A DNA stretch of 64,000 bases from Herbiconiux sp. L3-i23 (GTDB taxonomy: Bacteria; Actinomycetota; Actinomycetes; Actinomycetales; Microbacteriaceae): positions 1,488,001 through 1,552,000 of the forward strand of contig NZ_AP025737.1 of assembly GCF_023734115.1 (NCBI RefSeq). The letters run 5' to 3'. Every line of letters starts with the position of its first letter. The stretch's first letter is position 1. Both the position numbers and the translations under genes were made by a program. This document shows positions 14,745 to 22,030 of this stretch, one piece after another. The notes under the pieces are model-generated. The model saw only the letters and a program-made list of their open reading frames with translations, ran no database searches and was not told the DNA's origin.

Positions 14745-15692
14745 TCAGAGGGGTTGGTCGCCGCCGGCGAAGCCCTCGCGGCCGTCGCCGCGACGGCGGA
14801 GGTAGCGTTCGAACTCCTTCGCGATCGCCTCACCGCTCGCCTCCGGCGAATCGACGGTGTCGCGGGCCTGCTCCAACTGCTCGATGTACGCCGCCATGTC
14901 CTCGTCCTCACCGGCGAGAGCATCGATGCCCGACTCCCACGCGGTCGCCTCGTCCTCGAGATCGCCGCGGGGGATCGGCAGACCGACGATCTCCTCGAGC
15001 TTCTCGATCAGCGCGAGGGTCGCCTTGGGCGACGGAGCGTTGTGCACGTAATGGGGGACCGACGCCCAGATCGACACCGTCGGGATCCCGACCGCGTCGG
15101 CGACATCGGCGATCACGCTGAGAATGCCGACCGGCCCCTCGTAGGTGCTGCGCTCCAGCCCGAACTCCTGCCGCAGCTCGGCGCTCTCGCTCGACGCGAA
15201 CACCGAGATGGGACGCGTGTGCGGGACGTCGGCGAGCATCGCGCCGAGGACGACGATGCCGGTGATGTCATGCACCAGCGCCTGATCGAGGATCTCCGCC
15301 GAGAAGCTCTTCCAGCCGCGTGACGGCTCGCTGCCGACGAGCACGAACACGTTCTCGATCTCCGACAGCGGCGCATCGGAGGCCGCCGATTGCCCGTCGG
15401 GGACGACCTCGGGCTGGACTCCGCGGGGCAGAGCCGCCGACGAGGTGGCCGGGCCGTAGAAGGTCGCGGACGGCCAGCGCAGTGCGCGGTTGCCGTCGTC
15501 GTCGGTGTAGATCACGGGGCGCGTGAACTGGTAGTCGAAGTACTGCTCGGGGTCGGACTCGTGCAGCGCCGTCAACCCGAGGGCGTCGCGGAGCACGGTC
15601 ACCGCACCCGACGCCGCTTCGCTCGCGTCGTTCCAGCCTTCGAAGGCGACGACGAGAAGGCGTCCTTCGCCGAAGCGCCGTGTCTGATCCAC
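14745..15692 (-). CDS. PAC2 family protein
   Basis: A 315-residue member of the proteasome-assembly-chaperone-2 superfamily, in its actinobacterial form. Visible landmarks are LLVVAFEGWNDASEAASGAV near residue 10, DYQFTRPVIY near 52, and VFVLVGSEPSRGWKSF and GILSVIADVADAVGIPTVS further on. The eukaryotic relatives are proteasome assembly chaperones, but bacterial members are found without proteasomes and their role is open. The GTG at 15692 was chosen because AAGGAAGGG lies just upstream. The C-terminal 60 residues are charged. It is divergent from the HAD/TrmI operon. Confidence 0.85.
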   Translation of the reverse strand: MDQTRRFGEGRLLVVAFEGWNDASEAASGAVTVLRDALGLTALHESDPEQYFDYQFTRPVIYTDDDGNRALRWPSATFYGPATSSAALPRGVQPEVVPDGQSAASDAPLSEIENVFVLVGSEPSRGWKSFSAEILDQALVHDITGIVVLGAMLADVPHTRPISVFASSESAELRQEFGLERSTYEGPVGILSVIADVADAVGIPTVSIWASVPHYVHNAPSPKATLALIEKLEEIVGLPIPRGDLEDEATAWESGIDALAGEDEDMAAYIEQLEQARDTVDSPEASGEAIAKEFERYLRRRGDGREGFAGGDQPL

Positions 15693-15818
15693 GAGCCCAC
15701 CCTTCCTTTTCGCCGCAGGTGGCGCGAGCGCTGCTCCACTGGACGCCGCGCTTCCACGCAGCTCCAAGGATAGGTCCTGGATGAGGTGCGCCGACCGGGG
15801 CGGGTGCCGCGCGCGCCG

Positions 15819-15824
15819 TAGACT
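15819..15824 (+). promoter_or_regulatory. -10 element of the HAD-trmI operon
   Basis: TAGACT, then 8 nt, then the GTG at 15833. Confidence 0.45.
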
Positions 15825-15832
15825 GGTTCCCC

Positions 15833-16534
15833 GTGAATGCCGCCCTTCCCTCCGCCGTGCTCTGGGACATGGATGGAACGCTCATCGACAGCGAGCCGTA
15901 CTGGTTCGACTCGCAGAGCGAGCTCGTCGCCCGCTACGGCGGCACCTGGACTCCCGAGGACGCGCTCGACCTCGTCGGGGCCGGTCTCTGGTACAGCGGC
16001 GAGGTGCTGCGCGCCAAGGGTGTGCCGTGGGAGATCGACCGCATCGTCGACCACATGACCGACGAGGTGATGGACCGCATCCGTCAGGAGGTCCCGTGGC
16101 GCCCGGGCGCGCGGGAACTGCTGCGCTCGCTGCACGACGCCGGCGTGCCGACCGCGCTCGTCACCATGTCGATCCGACGGATGGCCGAACTGGTCGCCGA
16201 CGCCATCCCCGAGGCGATCGGCATCGACGGTCCCGCCTTCGAAGTGATCGTGTCGGGCAGCGACGTCGAGCTCCCGAAGCCGCATCCCGAGGCGTATCTG
16301 CTCGCCGCCGAGCGGCTGGGCGTCCCGATCGAGGACTGCGTCGTCATCGAGGACTCGGCAACGGGCCTCGCTGCGGCTGTCGCCTCGGGCGCGACGGCGA
16401 TCGCCGTGCCGCACATCGTCGAGATCCCCGACACCGACCGACACACGACATGGCCGACGCTCGACGGACGCGGCATCGACGACATCACCGAGCTGCTCGC
16501 GACCCGCGGCACTCGGATCGAGGAGGACGCGTGA
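15833..16534 (+). CDS. HAD superfamily hydrolase
   Basis: A 233-residue phosphatase-like protein. HAD motif I is WDMDGTLIDSEP at residues 11-22 (nucleophile and acid Asp). Motif II threonine is in ALVTMS, motif III lysine is in LPKPHPEAYL near 150, and motif IV is in CVVIEDSATGLAAAVASG near 168. An alpha-helical cap (about 23-95) places it with beta-phosphoglucomutase-like subfamily I enzymes. The substrate is unknown. GTG start 8 nt after TAGACT. The stop overlaps the GTG of trmI by 4 nt, so translation is coupled. Confidence 0.88.
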   Translation: MNAALPSAVLWDMDGTLIDSEPYWFDSQSELVARYGGTWTPEDALDLVGAGLWYSGEVLRAKGVPWEIDRIVDHMTDEVMDRIRQEVPWRPGARELLRSLHDAGVPTALVTMSIRRMAELVADAIPEAIGIDGPAFEVIVSGSDVELPKPHPEAYLLAAERLGVPIEDCVVIEDSATGLAAAVASGATAIAVPHIVEIPDTDRHTTWPTLDGRGIDDITELLATRGTRIEEDA

Positions 16535-17562
16535 ACTTCGCAGGGCCCTTCCGAGAGGGCGACCGAGTACAGCTGACCGGGCCTAAGGGCCGGCTCAACA
16601 CGATCATCCTGGCCTCGGGCAAGCAGTTCCACAGTCACCGCGGGGTGCTCGACCACGACACCCTCATCGGGCTCGATGACGGTTCGGTCGTCGAGAACTC
16701 GGCCGGGGTGAAGTACCTCGCGCTTCGTCCTCTGCTGTCCGACTTCGTCATGTCGATGCCGCGCGGCGCCGCGATCGTCTACCCGAAGGACGCGGCCCAG
16801 ATCGTCGCGCGCGCCGACGTGTTCCCCGGTGCGACCGTGGTCGAGGCGGGTGTCGGCAGCGGCGCGCTCAGTCTCTGGCTGCTGCGGGCCATCGGTTCGG
16901 AGGGGCGGCTCGTCTCGTTCGAGCGCCGCGACGAGTTCGCCGACGTCGCCCGCGGCAACGTGGTCGGCTTCACCGGCGAAGACCCCGACAACTGGAGCAT
17001 CGTCTCCGGCGACCTGACCGAGCAGCTGCCGAACGCCGTCGAGGCGGGCAGCGTCGACCGGGTCGTCCTCGACATGCTCGCCCCGTGGGAGTGCATCGGC
17101 GTCGTCGCCGACGCGCTGACCCCCGGCGGAGTGGTGCTCTGCTACGTCGCGACGGTGACCCAGCTCTCGCGGGTCGCGGAGGCGATCCGCGACACCGGGC
17201 TGTTCACCGAACCCGAATCGAACGAGACCCTGGTGCGCGGATGGCACGTGCAGGGTCTCGCCGTCCGCCCCGATCACCGGATGGTCGCGCACACCGGATT
17301 CCTGATCACCGCGCGCCGACTCGCCCCCGGCGCCGTGCTGCCCGCGCCGCAGAAGCGCGCCTCGAAGACCGAGTACGGCGACGAGGACGTCGAGATCTGG
17401 ACTCCCGGTGCGCTCGGCGAGCGGTCGGTCAGTGACAAGAACCTCCGCAAGCGCGCCCGGGAGGCGCAGGCCGGCGCCGCCGCCTCCCTCGCCCGCGAAC
17501 AGCGTGACAGAGACAACCACGACGAAGACGACGAGGAAGACGGCGACGCGACGGGGGAGTGA
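16531..17562 (+). CDS. trmI: tRNA (adenine(58)-N1)-methyltransferase
   Basis: A 343-residue TrmI-type enzyme. The N-terminal beta domain (residues 1-65, FREGDRVQLTGPKGR) is followed by the Rossmann methyltransferase domain. The AdoMet loop VVEAGVGSGALSLWLL is near 105, the acidic ribose-binding position is in SFERRDEF and the catalytic Asp region is VDRVVLDMLAPWE near 172. It makes m1A58 in the T-loop of tRNA. The C-terminal about 60 residues are charged and low-complexity (DNHDEDDEEDGDATGE), beyond the usual family end. GGAGGA precedes the GTG, and the start overlaps the HAD stop. In many actinobacteria the proteasome genes follow this gene; here an FKBP gene does. Confidence 0.92.
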   Translation: MNFAGPFREGDRVQLTGPKGRLNTIILASGKQFHSHRGVLDHDTLIGLDDGSVVENSAGVKYLALRPLLSDFVMSMPRGAAIVYPKDAAQIVARADVFPGATVVEAGVGSGALSLWLLRAIGSEGRLVSFERRDEFADVARGNVVGFTGEDPDNWSIVSGDLTEQLPNAVEAGSVDRVVLDMLAPWECIGVVADALTPGGVVLCYVATVTQLSRVAEAIRDTGLFTEPESNETLVRGWHVQGLAVRPDHRMVAHTGFLITARRLAPGAVLPAPQKRASKTEYGDEDVEIWTPGALGERSVSDKNLRKRAREAQAGAAASLAREQRDRDNHDEDDEEDGDATGE

Positions 17563-17597
17563 CGAGCGCATCAGTCGGTCGGCGCGTCGCGCGCGGT

Positions 17598-17603
17598 TAG
17601 ACT
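17598..17603 (+). promoter_or_regulatory. Putative -10 element (TAGACT) before the FKBP gene
   Basis: TAGACT lies about 50 nt before the ATG at 17653. An AGGTAGGA ribosome site follows in the leader. Confidence 0.4.
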
Positions 17604-17652
17604 GATCCGCGGTCGCGAGGGCGACCATTTCGACGAGGTAGGAACAGCTGCG

Positions 17653-18609
17653 ATGAACTCCCGACACGTGCGCGCCGCCGCCGCCATCGCGACGACCGGT
17701 GTGCTCGCCTTCGCCCTCACCGCCTGCTCGACGGGTGACCCCGGCTCCTGCGGCGACCCCGTCGCGAGCGGGGGAGCGTCGTCGACCGTCACGGCGACCG
17801 GGTCGCTCGGCGACCAGCCCGACATCGAGTTCCCCACTCCTCTCTACTCCGACGGCATCCAGGCCTCGACCCTCATCGAGGGCGACGGTCAGCCGCTCCA
17901 GGACGGCCAGTGGGTCGGTCTGCAGCTCACCCTGCTGAGCGGCACCGACGGCTCGGTCGTCGGCACCTCGTCGTACGACGAGGGCAGCCCCAGCCAGTTC
18001 GAGTTCGGCGACCTCGTCATCCAGGGGCTGCAGGACGGCCTCGAGTGCAAGACCGTCGGCTCGCGCGTCGCGGTGACACTGCCCGGCGAGGAGGCCTTCC
18101 CCGACGGCAACGTGCCGCAGGGCATGTCCGCCGACGACTCGCTCGTCGCGGTCGTCGACATCATCTCGAGCGTCACCTCTCGTGCGCACGGCACCATCCT
18201 GCCCTCGGAGGCAGGAGTGCCCTCGGTCGTCCGCGCCCCTGATGGCCGCCCCGGCATCACCCTGCCGACGGGCGACGCTCCCACCGACCTCCGCGTCTCC
18301 ACCCTGATCGCGGGCGACGGTGACGAGACCGTCGCCGAGGGCGACTCGGTGCTCGTGCAGTACACCGGCGTGCTCTGGGAGGACGGCACCGTCTTCGAGT
18401 CGTCGTGGGACACCGGAGAGCCGCTGACCCTGGTCGCCAGCGAGGACTCGACGATCAGCGGCTTCGCGAAGGCGATCATCGGCAGGAAGGTCGGCTCGCA
18501 GGTCGTCGCCGTGCTCCCTCCGGATGAGGCCTACGGCGAGCAGGGATCCGCCGCGATCCCGGCGAACTCCACCCTGGTGTTCGTGATCGACATCCTGGCC
18601 GTTCAGTAG
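17653..18609 (+). CDS. FKBP-type peptidyl-prolyl isomerase lipoprotein
   Basis: A 318-residue secreted lipoprotein. The signal peptide ends in lipobox LTAC (Cys at about residue 26), followed by a second cysteine in GSCGDP. Two FKBP-like domains are visible. The first (about 75-185, GLQLTLLSGTDGSVVGTSSYD) is degenerate. The second (about 212-317, VLVQYTGVLWEDGTVFESSW, then VVAVLPPDEAYGEQGSAAIP and NSTLVFVIDIL) has the canonical ligand pocket residues. It would catalyse prolyl cis-trans isomerisation of exported proteins at the outer membrane face. In other actinobacteria FKBP genes also sit just upstream of pafB. Confidence 0.9.
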   Translation: MNSRHVRAAAAIATTGVLAFALTACSTGDPGSCGDPVASGGASSTVTATGSLGDQPDIEFPTPLYSDGIQASTLIEGDGQPLQDGQWVGLQLTLLSGTDGSVVGTSSYDEGSPSQFEFGDLVIQGLQDGLECKTVGSRVAVTLPGEEAFPDGNVPQGMSADDSLVAVVDIISSVTSRAHGTILPSEAGVPSVVRAPDGRPGITLPTGDAPTDLRVSTLIAGDGDETVAEGDSVLVQYTGVLWEDGTVFESSWDTGEPLTLVASEDSTISGFAKAIIGRKVGSQVVAVLPPDEAYGEQGSAAIPANSTLVFVIDILAVQ

Positions 18610-18653
18610 TCGAGGCGAAACCCACCCCCGAAGCGAGCAGCGAAAGAGAGCCG

Positions 18654-19664
18654 ATGGCGGATACGGTTCCGGCGGAGGAGCGTCTCTTCAGCCTCGTGCT
18701 CGCGCTGATCGCCACCGAGCACGGCCTCACGAAGGCCGAGATCCTCTCGAGCGTGCAGGGGTACCGGCAGCGCTACGCGCCGGGCCGCGACAACGCGACG
18801 CTCGAGCGTCAGTTCGAGCGCGACAAGGACGACATCCGCGACCTCGGGGTGCCGCTCGAGACGGTCGAGTCGCCGCTCGAGACCGGCAACAACCAGCTGC
18901 TGCGCTACCGCATCCCCAAGGGCGCGTACGACCTGCCCGACGAGGTCACCTTCACGCCCGAGGAGACGACGCTGCTGAACCTCGCCGCCGAGGTCTGGCG
19001 CGAGGGGTCCCTCTCCAGCGAGTCGCGGCGGGCGCTGCTGAAGCTCCGCTCCCTCGGCATGGAGGTGGACGACAGCACGATCGGATACGCGCCTCGGGTC
19101 CGCGTGCGGGACCCCGCTTTCGACACCCTCAGCGAAGCGATCGCCCGGCACCTGGTCGTGCGCTTCGCCTATCTGAAGCCGGGCGAGAGCTCGGCGACCG
19201 TGCGCACCGTCGAGCCGTACGCCCTCGTCACGCACGAGGGGCGCTGGCACCTGTCCGCGCGCGACCTCGGGCGCGACGCGATGCGGAACTTCCTGTTGAG
19301 CCGGATCACCGGTGCGGTGACGAAGACCCGCACCGTCTTCGACGCCCCCGACGGCGATCCCGCCGCCGACGCGATCGCCGAGCTCGACCGCGTTCTCGCC
19401 GCCGGGTCGGTGACGGTCGACGTCGTACCGGGCTCCGACGCGGAGCGACGACTGCAGGTCCGCGACCATCAGGACGCGCCGGTCGTTCAGGGCGACGGCC
19501 GGCGTCGCCTCGTCGTGGGCTGCGCCGACCCCGCGCTGATCGCCGACGAGATCGCCTCGTACGGCCCCGAAGCTCGGGTCGTCGAGCCGGCGTCGGTGCG
19601 CGACGCCGTCATCGCCCGCCTTCAGCGCGTCGCGGAACGGCACTCGGATCGGAGGGCTCACTGA
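18654..19664 (+). CDS. pafB: WYL domain transcriptional regulator PafB
   Basis: A 336-residue regulator. It has an N-terminal winged helix-turn-helix (about residues 10-75, TKAEILSSVQGYRQRYAPGR), a middle domain and a WYL-type ligand-binding domain around 165-230 (LVVRFAYLKPGESSATVRTV). A WCX-like C-terminal domain completes the protein. With PafC it forms the PafBC activator that, in mycobacteria, controls the LexA-independent DNA-damage response. The stop overlaps the start of pafC by one base. Despite the name (proteasome accessory factor), no proteasome gene is nearby. Confidence 0.9.
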   Translation: MADTVPAEERLFSLVLALIATEHGLTKAEILSSVQGYRQRYAPGRDNATLERQFERDKDDIRDLGVPLETVESPLETGNNQLLRYRIPKGAYDLPDEVTFTPEETTLLNLAAEVWREGSLSSESRRALLKLRSLGMEVDDSTIGYAPRVRVRDPAFDTLSEAIARHLVVRFAYLKPGESSATVRTVEPYALVTHEGRWHLSARDLGRDAMRNFLLSRITGAVTKTRTVFDAPDGDPAADAIAELDRVLAAGSVTVDVVPGSDAERRLQVRDHQDAPVVQGDGRRRLVVGCADPALIADEIASYGPEARVVEPASVRDAVIARLQRVAERHSDRRAH

Positions 19665-20638
19665 TGGCCAAGCCGCTCGGCGCCCAGGACAAGCTCGCCT
19701 TCCTGCTCTCACTGGTGCCCTACCTCATCGAGCACGACGGCGTCACCGTCACCGAGGCGGCCGCCCACTTCGGCGTCTCCGACGACGACATGCGCGACGC
19801 CATCCGTCTGATCGCCGTCTCGGGCGTGCCCGGCGAGAGCTCCGCCTATCAGCCCGACGACCTCTTCGACATCAACTGGGACGCGTTCGAGGATCACGAC
19901 CTGATCGAGCTGACCCACGCGGTCGCGATCGACGACTCGCCGCGCTTCTCGGCGCGCGAGGCGGCGGCGCTGCTCGCCGGGCTGCAGTACCTGTCGGCGC
20001 TCCCCGAGAACCTCGATCGTGCCGCGATCGCCTCGCTGTCCCGCAAGCTCGCGAGCGGCGCGTCGTCGGCCCCGAGCCCCGTCGCCGTGTCGACCCGCCA
20101 GACCGACCGCGCGCTCGGGCCGCTGCGCGAAGCCCTCGTGGCGGGCCGTCAGGTCGAGTTCGACTACCGGGACGCCCGCGGCGTCGTCGAACACCGCGTC
20201 GTCGACCCGCTGCGCATCGACTCCGAGGATCTCAGCTGGTACCTCCGCGGCTGGGACCACAGTCGCGAGGCGGTGCGCACCTTCCGCGTCGACCGGATGA
20301 GCGACCTTCGGGCGACCGAGAAGGAGATCGTCCGCAGCCGCGGCGAGGTGTCCATCTCTGACACGCTCTTCGAGACCTCGCCCGACGACCTGCTCGTGCA
20401 GATGGAGGTCGCGGACAGCGTGCTGCCGCTCCTTGGCGACTTCCTCCCCGACGGCACCCGGACGACCCGGGGGACTGTGAGCGGCACCACGACGGTCACG
20501 GTCCGCGTCGGTCACTTCCATTCGCTCAAGCGTCTCGTCGCGGGGCTGCCCGGGCTCATCACCGTCTACTCGCCCGCGGCGGCGCGCGACGCCGTCGCCG
20601 ACTGGGCCTCTCAGGGCCTCGCCCAGTACGGGCAATAG
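19664..20638 (+). CDS. pafC: WYL domain transcriptional regulator PafC
   Basis: A 324-residue partner of PafB with the same order: helix-turn-helix (about 15-70, VTEAAAHFGVSDDDMRDAIR), a central linker and a WYL domain near 165-230 (VEFDYRDARGVVEHRVVDPL, SWYLRGWDHSREAVRTFRVD), then a C-terminal WCX domain. The WYL signature is better preserved here than in PafB. The proteins act as a heterodimer. The TGATG overlap with pafB ensures coupled translation, and the stop codon overlaps the -10 element of the next gene. Confidence 0.9.
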   Translation: MAKPLGAQDKLAFLLSLVPYLIEHDGVTVTEAAAHFGVSDDDMRDAIRLIAVSGVPGESSAYQPDDLFDINWDAFEDHDLIELTHAVAIDDSPRFSAREAAALLAGLQYLSALPENLDRAAIASLSRKLASGASSAPSPVAVSTRQTDRALGPLREALVAGRQVEFDYRDARGVVEHRVVDPLRIDSEDLSWYLRGWDHSREAVRTFRVDRMSDLRATEKEIVRSRGEVSISDTLFETSPDDLLVQMEVADSVLPLLGDFLPDGTRTTRGTVSGTTTVTVRVGHFHSLKRLVAGLPGLITVYSPAAARDAVADWASQGLAQYGQ

Positions 20639-20641
20639 GCT
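20636..20641 (+). promoter_or_regulatory. -10 element overlapping the pafC stop
   Basis: TAGGCT begins at the TAG stop codon of pafC. Six nt later comes the ATG at 20648, giving a possible leaderless transcript. Confidence 0.4.
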
Positions 20642-20647
20642 CGTCGC

Positions 20648-20995
20648 ATGCCGCCGTGGTCGTGGGTGCTGATCTGGGTGGGCCTCGTGCTCGCCCTCCT
20701 CGCCGTGCTCGCCGCGTGCGGGTGGATGCTGTTCCGCAAGGCGATGACCGCGGCGGAGGCGCTCGGCGAGCTCACCGCCAAGCTCGACCTGCTCGACGGC
20801 GCCCGCGAGGAGCTCGCCCCCGAGCCGTTCGTGCCGAGCATCCTGCAGCCGCGCAGTGAGGTGGACGCCCGTTACGACGCCGTCCAGGAGGCGCGATCCG
20901 AGCGTCGGGAGCGTCGCCGCGAGCTGCGAATCGCGCGGGGTAGACTGTTGACTTCAGCGGAAGCCACTCGAAGGGTCGTAGACGATGCTCGGTAA
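20648..20995 (+). CDS. Small membrane-anchored protein between pafC and tatA
   Basis: A 115-residue protein with one N-terminal transmembrane helix (residues 4-29, WVLIWVGLVLALLAVLAACG) and a charged cytoplasmic tail predicted to be helical or coiled (DAVQEARSERRERRRELRIA). I do not recognise a named family. Proteins of this shape occur at the same place in other actinobacterial tat loci, which suggests a link with Tat or PafBC, but no function is known. Its 3' end overlaps the tatA start by 11 nt in another frame. Confidence 0.7.
   Translation: MPPWSWVLIWVGLVLALLAVLAACGWMLFRKAMTAAEALGELTAKLDLLDGAREELAPEPFVPSILQPRSEVDARYDAVQEARSERRERRRELRIARGRLLTSAEATRRVVDDAR
20941..20946 (+). promoter_or_regulatory. 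Putative -10 element (TAGACT) for tatA
   Basis: TAGACT inside the upstream gene, 38 nt before the tatA ATG. GAAGGG follows as a weak ribosome site. Confidence 0.35.
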
Positions 20996-21239
20996 TCTCA
21001 CCGGTTGGCACTTCCTGATCGTCCTCATCGTGATCCTGCTCGTCTTCGGGGCCACGAAGCTCCCCGCGCTCGCCAAGAGCGTCGGCCAGTCGATGAAGAT
21101 CTTCCGCAACGAGATCCAGACCGACAAGGTCGAGACCGAGAAGCGCGACGCCGAGACCCCCGTGGTGTACACGGAGGAACCTCCCGCCGGGATGGCGGCC
21201 CCGGCGGCCAGCGAGCCTGATCACAAGCCAGAGAAGTAG
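20985..21239 (+). CDS. tatA: Sec-independent protein translocase subunit TatA
   Basis: An 84-residue protein with one N-terminal transmembrane helix (residues 8-20), the FGATKLPALAKSVGQSMKIF hinge and amphipathic helix (residues 21-40) and an acidic tail. TatA monomers assemble around TatBC to move folded proteins with twin-arginine signals across the membrane. The FG(A/P)xKLP motif is diagnostic. The gene order tatA-tatC matches other actinobacteria, where tatB lies elsewhere. The spacing to tatC is 2 nt. Confidence 0.93.
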   Translation: MLGNLTGWHFLIVLIVILLVFGATKLPALAKSVGQSMKIFRNEIQTDKVETEKRDAETPVVYTEEPPAGMAAPAASEPDHKPEK

Positions 21240-21241
21240 GC

Positions 21242-22030
21242 ATGGCCACGCGCCCGGCGCGCGGCTCCAATCGTGAGCGTCGGATGACGCTTCGCGATCA
21301 TCTGGTCGAACTGCGCAGACGTCTGCTCATCTCCGCCATCGCCCTGCTCGTCGGCATGGTGGTCGGGTTCCTCATCTCCGAGAACATCTGGGATGCGTTG
21401 CGGGCGCCCGTCGTCGAGATCGCGTCGCAGCACAACGCGAGCATCAACTACACCAACATCTCCGAAGCCTTTGACCTGCGTCTGCAGATCGCGTTGTACA
21501 CGGGGCTCGTGCTGTCGGCTCCCATCTGGCTGTTCCAGATCTGGGCGTTCATCGTGCCGGGCCTCAGTAAGCGCGAGCGCGCCTACAGCTTCGGCTTCTT
21601 CTTCGCCGCGGTTCCGCTGTTCTTCGGCGGGTGCTTCGCGGGCTGGTCGGTGTGGCCGCACATCGTCGAACTGATGGCGAGCTTCGTGCCGCAAGAGGAC
21701 TCGAGCTTCTACAGCGCCCGGTACTACTTCGACTTCGTGCTGAAGCTCATCATCGTGGTCGGCATCGGTTTCGTGCTGCCCGTCTTCGTCGTGCTGCTCA
21801 ACTTCCTCGGGGTCGTCTCCGCCCGCGGCATCATCGGCGCGTGGCGGTGGGCGATCGTCGGCATCACCGTGTTCACCGCGATCGCGACGCCCGCCGCCGA
21901 CGTGTTCTCGATGTTCCTCCTCGCGATCCCCATGGTCTTCCTCTACTTCGCCGCCTGGTTCATCGCGTTCCTGCACGACCGGGCGGTCGCACGTCGGGTC
22001 GACGCGCTGAGCGCCGAGCTCGTCACGTGA
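21242..22030 (+). CDS. tatC: Sec-independent protein translocase subunit TatC
   Basis: A 262-residue protein with six transmembrane helices. It has LRDHLVELRRRLLISAIALL near residue 16, the conserved FQIWAFIVPGLSKRERAYSF region near 97 and FVLPVFVVLLNFLGVV near 178. TatC recognises the twin-arginine signal peptide, and the first cytoplasmic region and the conserved Glu/Arg residues are present. The ATG at 21242 follows tatA by 2 nt. The stop overlaps the GTG start of the helicase gene by 3 nt (GTGA). Confidence 0.94.
   Translation: MATRPARGSNRERRMTLRDHLVELRRRLLISAIALLVGMVVGFLISENIWDALRAPVVEIASQHNASINYTNISEAFDLRLQIALYTGLVLSAPIWLFQIWAFIVPGLSKRERAYSFGFFFAAVPLFFGGCFAGWSVWPHIVELMASFVPQEDSSFYSARYYFDFVLKLIIVVGIGFVLPVFVVLLNFLGVVSARGIIGAWRWAIVGITVFTAIATPAADVFSMFLLAIPMVFLYFAAWFIAFLHDRAVARRVDALSAELVT

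Noticed and set aside
14614-14805. Short open frames in the repeat island at 14.5-14.7 kb
   Set aside because: Peptides are translations of the repeat units and contain no recognisable domain or ribosome site.
17563-17652. A frameshifted remnant of pup or arc between trmI and the FKBP gene
   Set aside because: The 90-nt gap shows only a promoter-like hexamer and a ribosome site; nothing resembles a Pup C-terminus.
16084-18189. Minus-strand open frame of 701 codons opposite HAD, trmI and FKBP genes
   Set aside because: Crosses three well-supported genes; composition is Arg/Asp/Gly/Val-rich and non-protein-like.
22027-22030. Much longer N-terminus for the helicase, since its frame is open from about 21631
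   Set aside because: The extension would overlap tatC in another frame and has no homology; the GTG at 22027 gives the normal family start.
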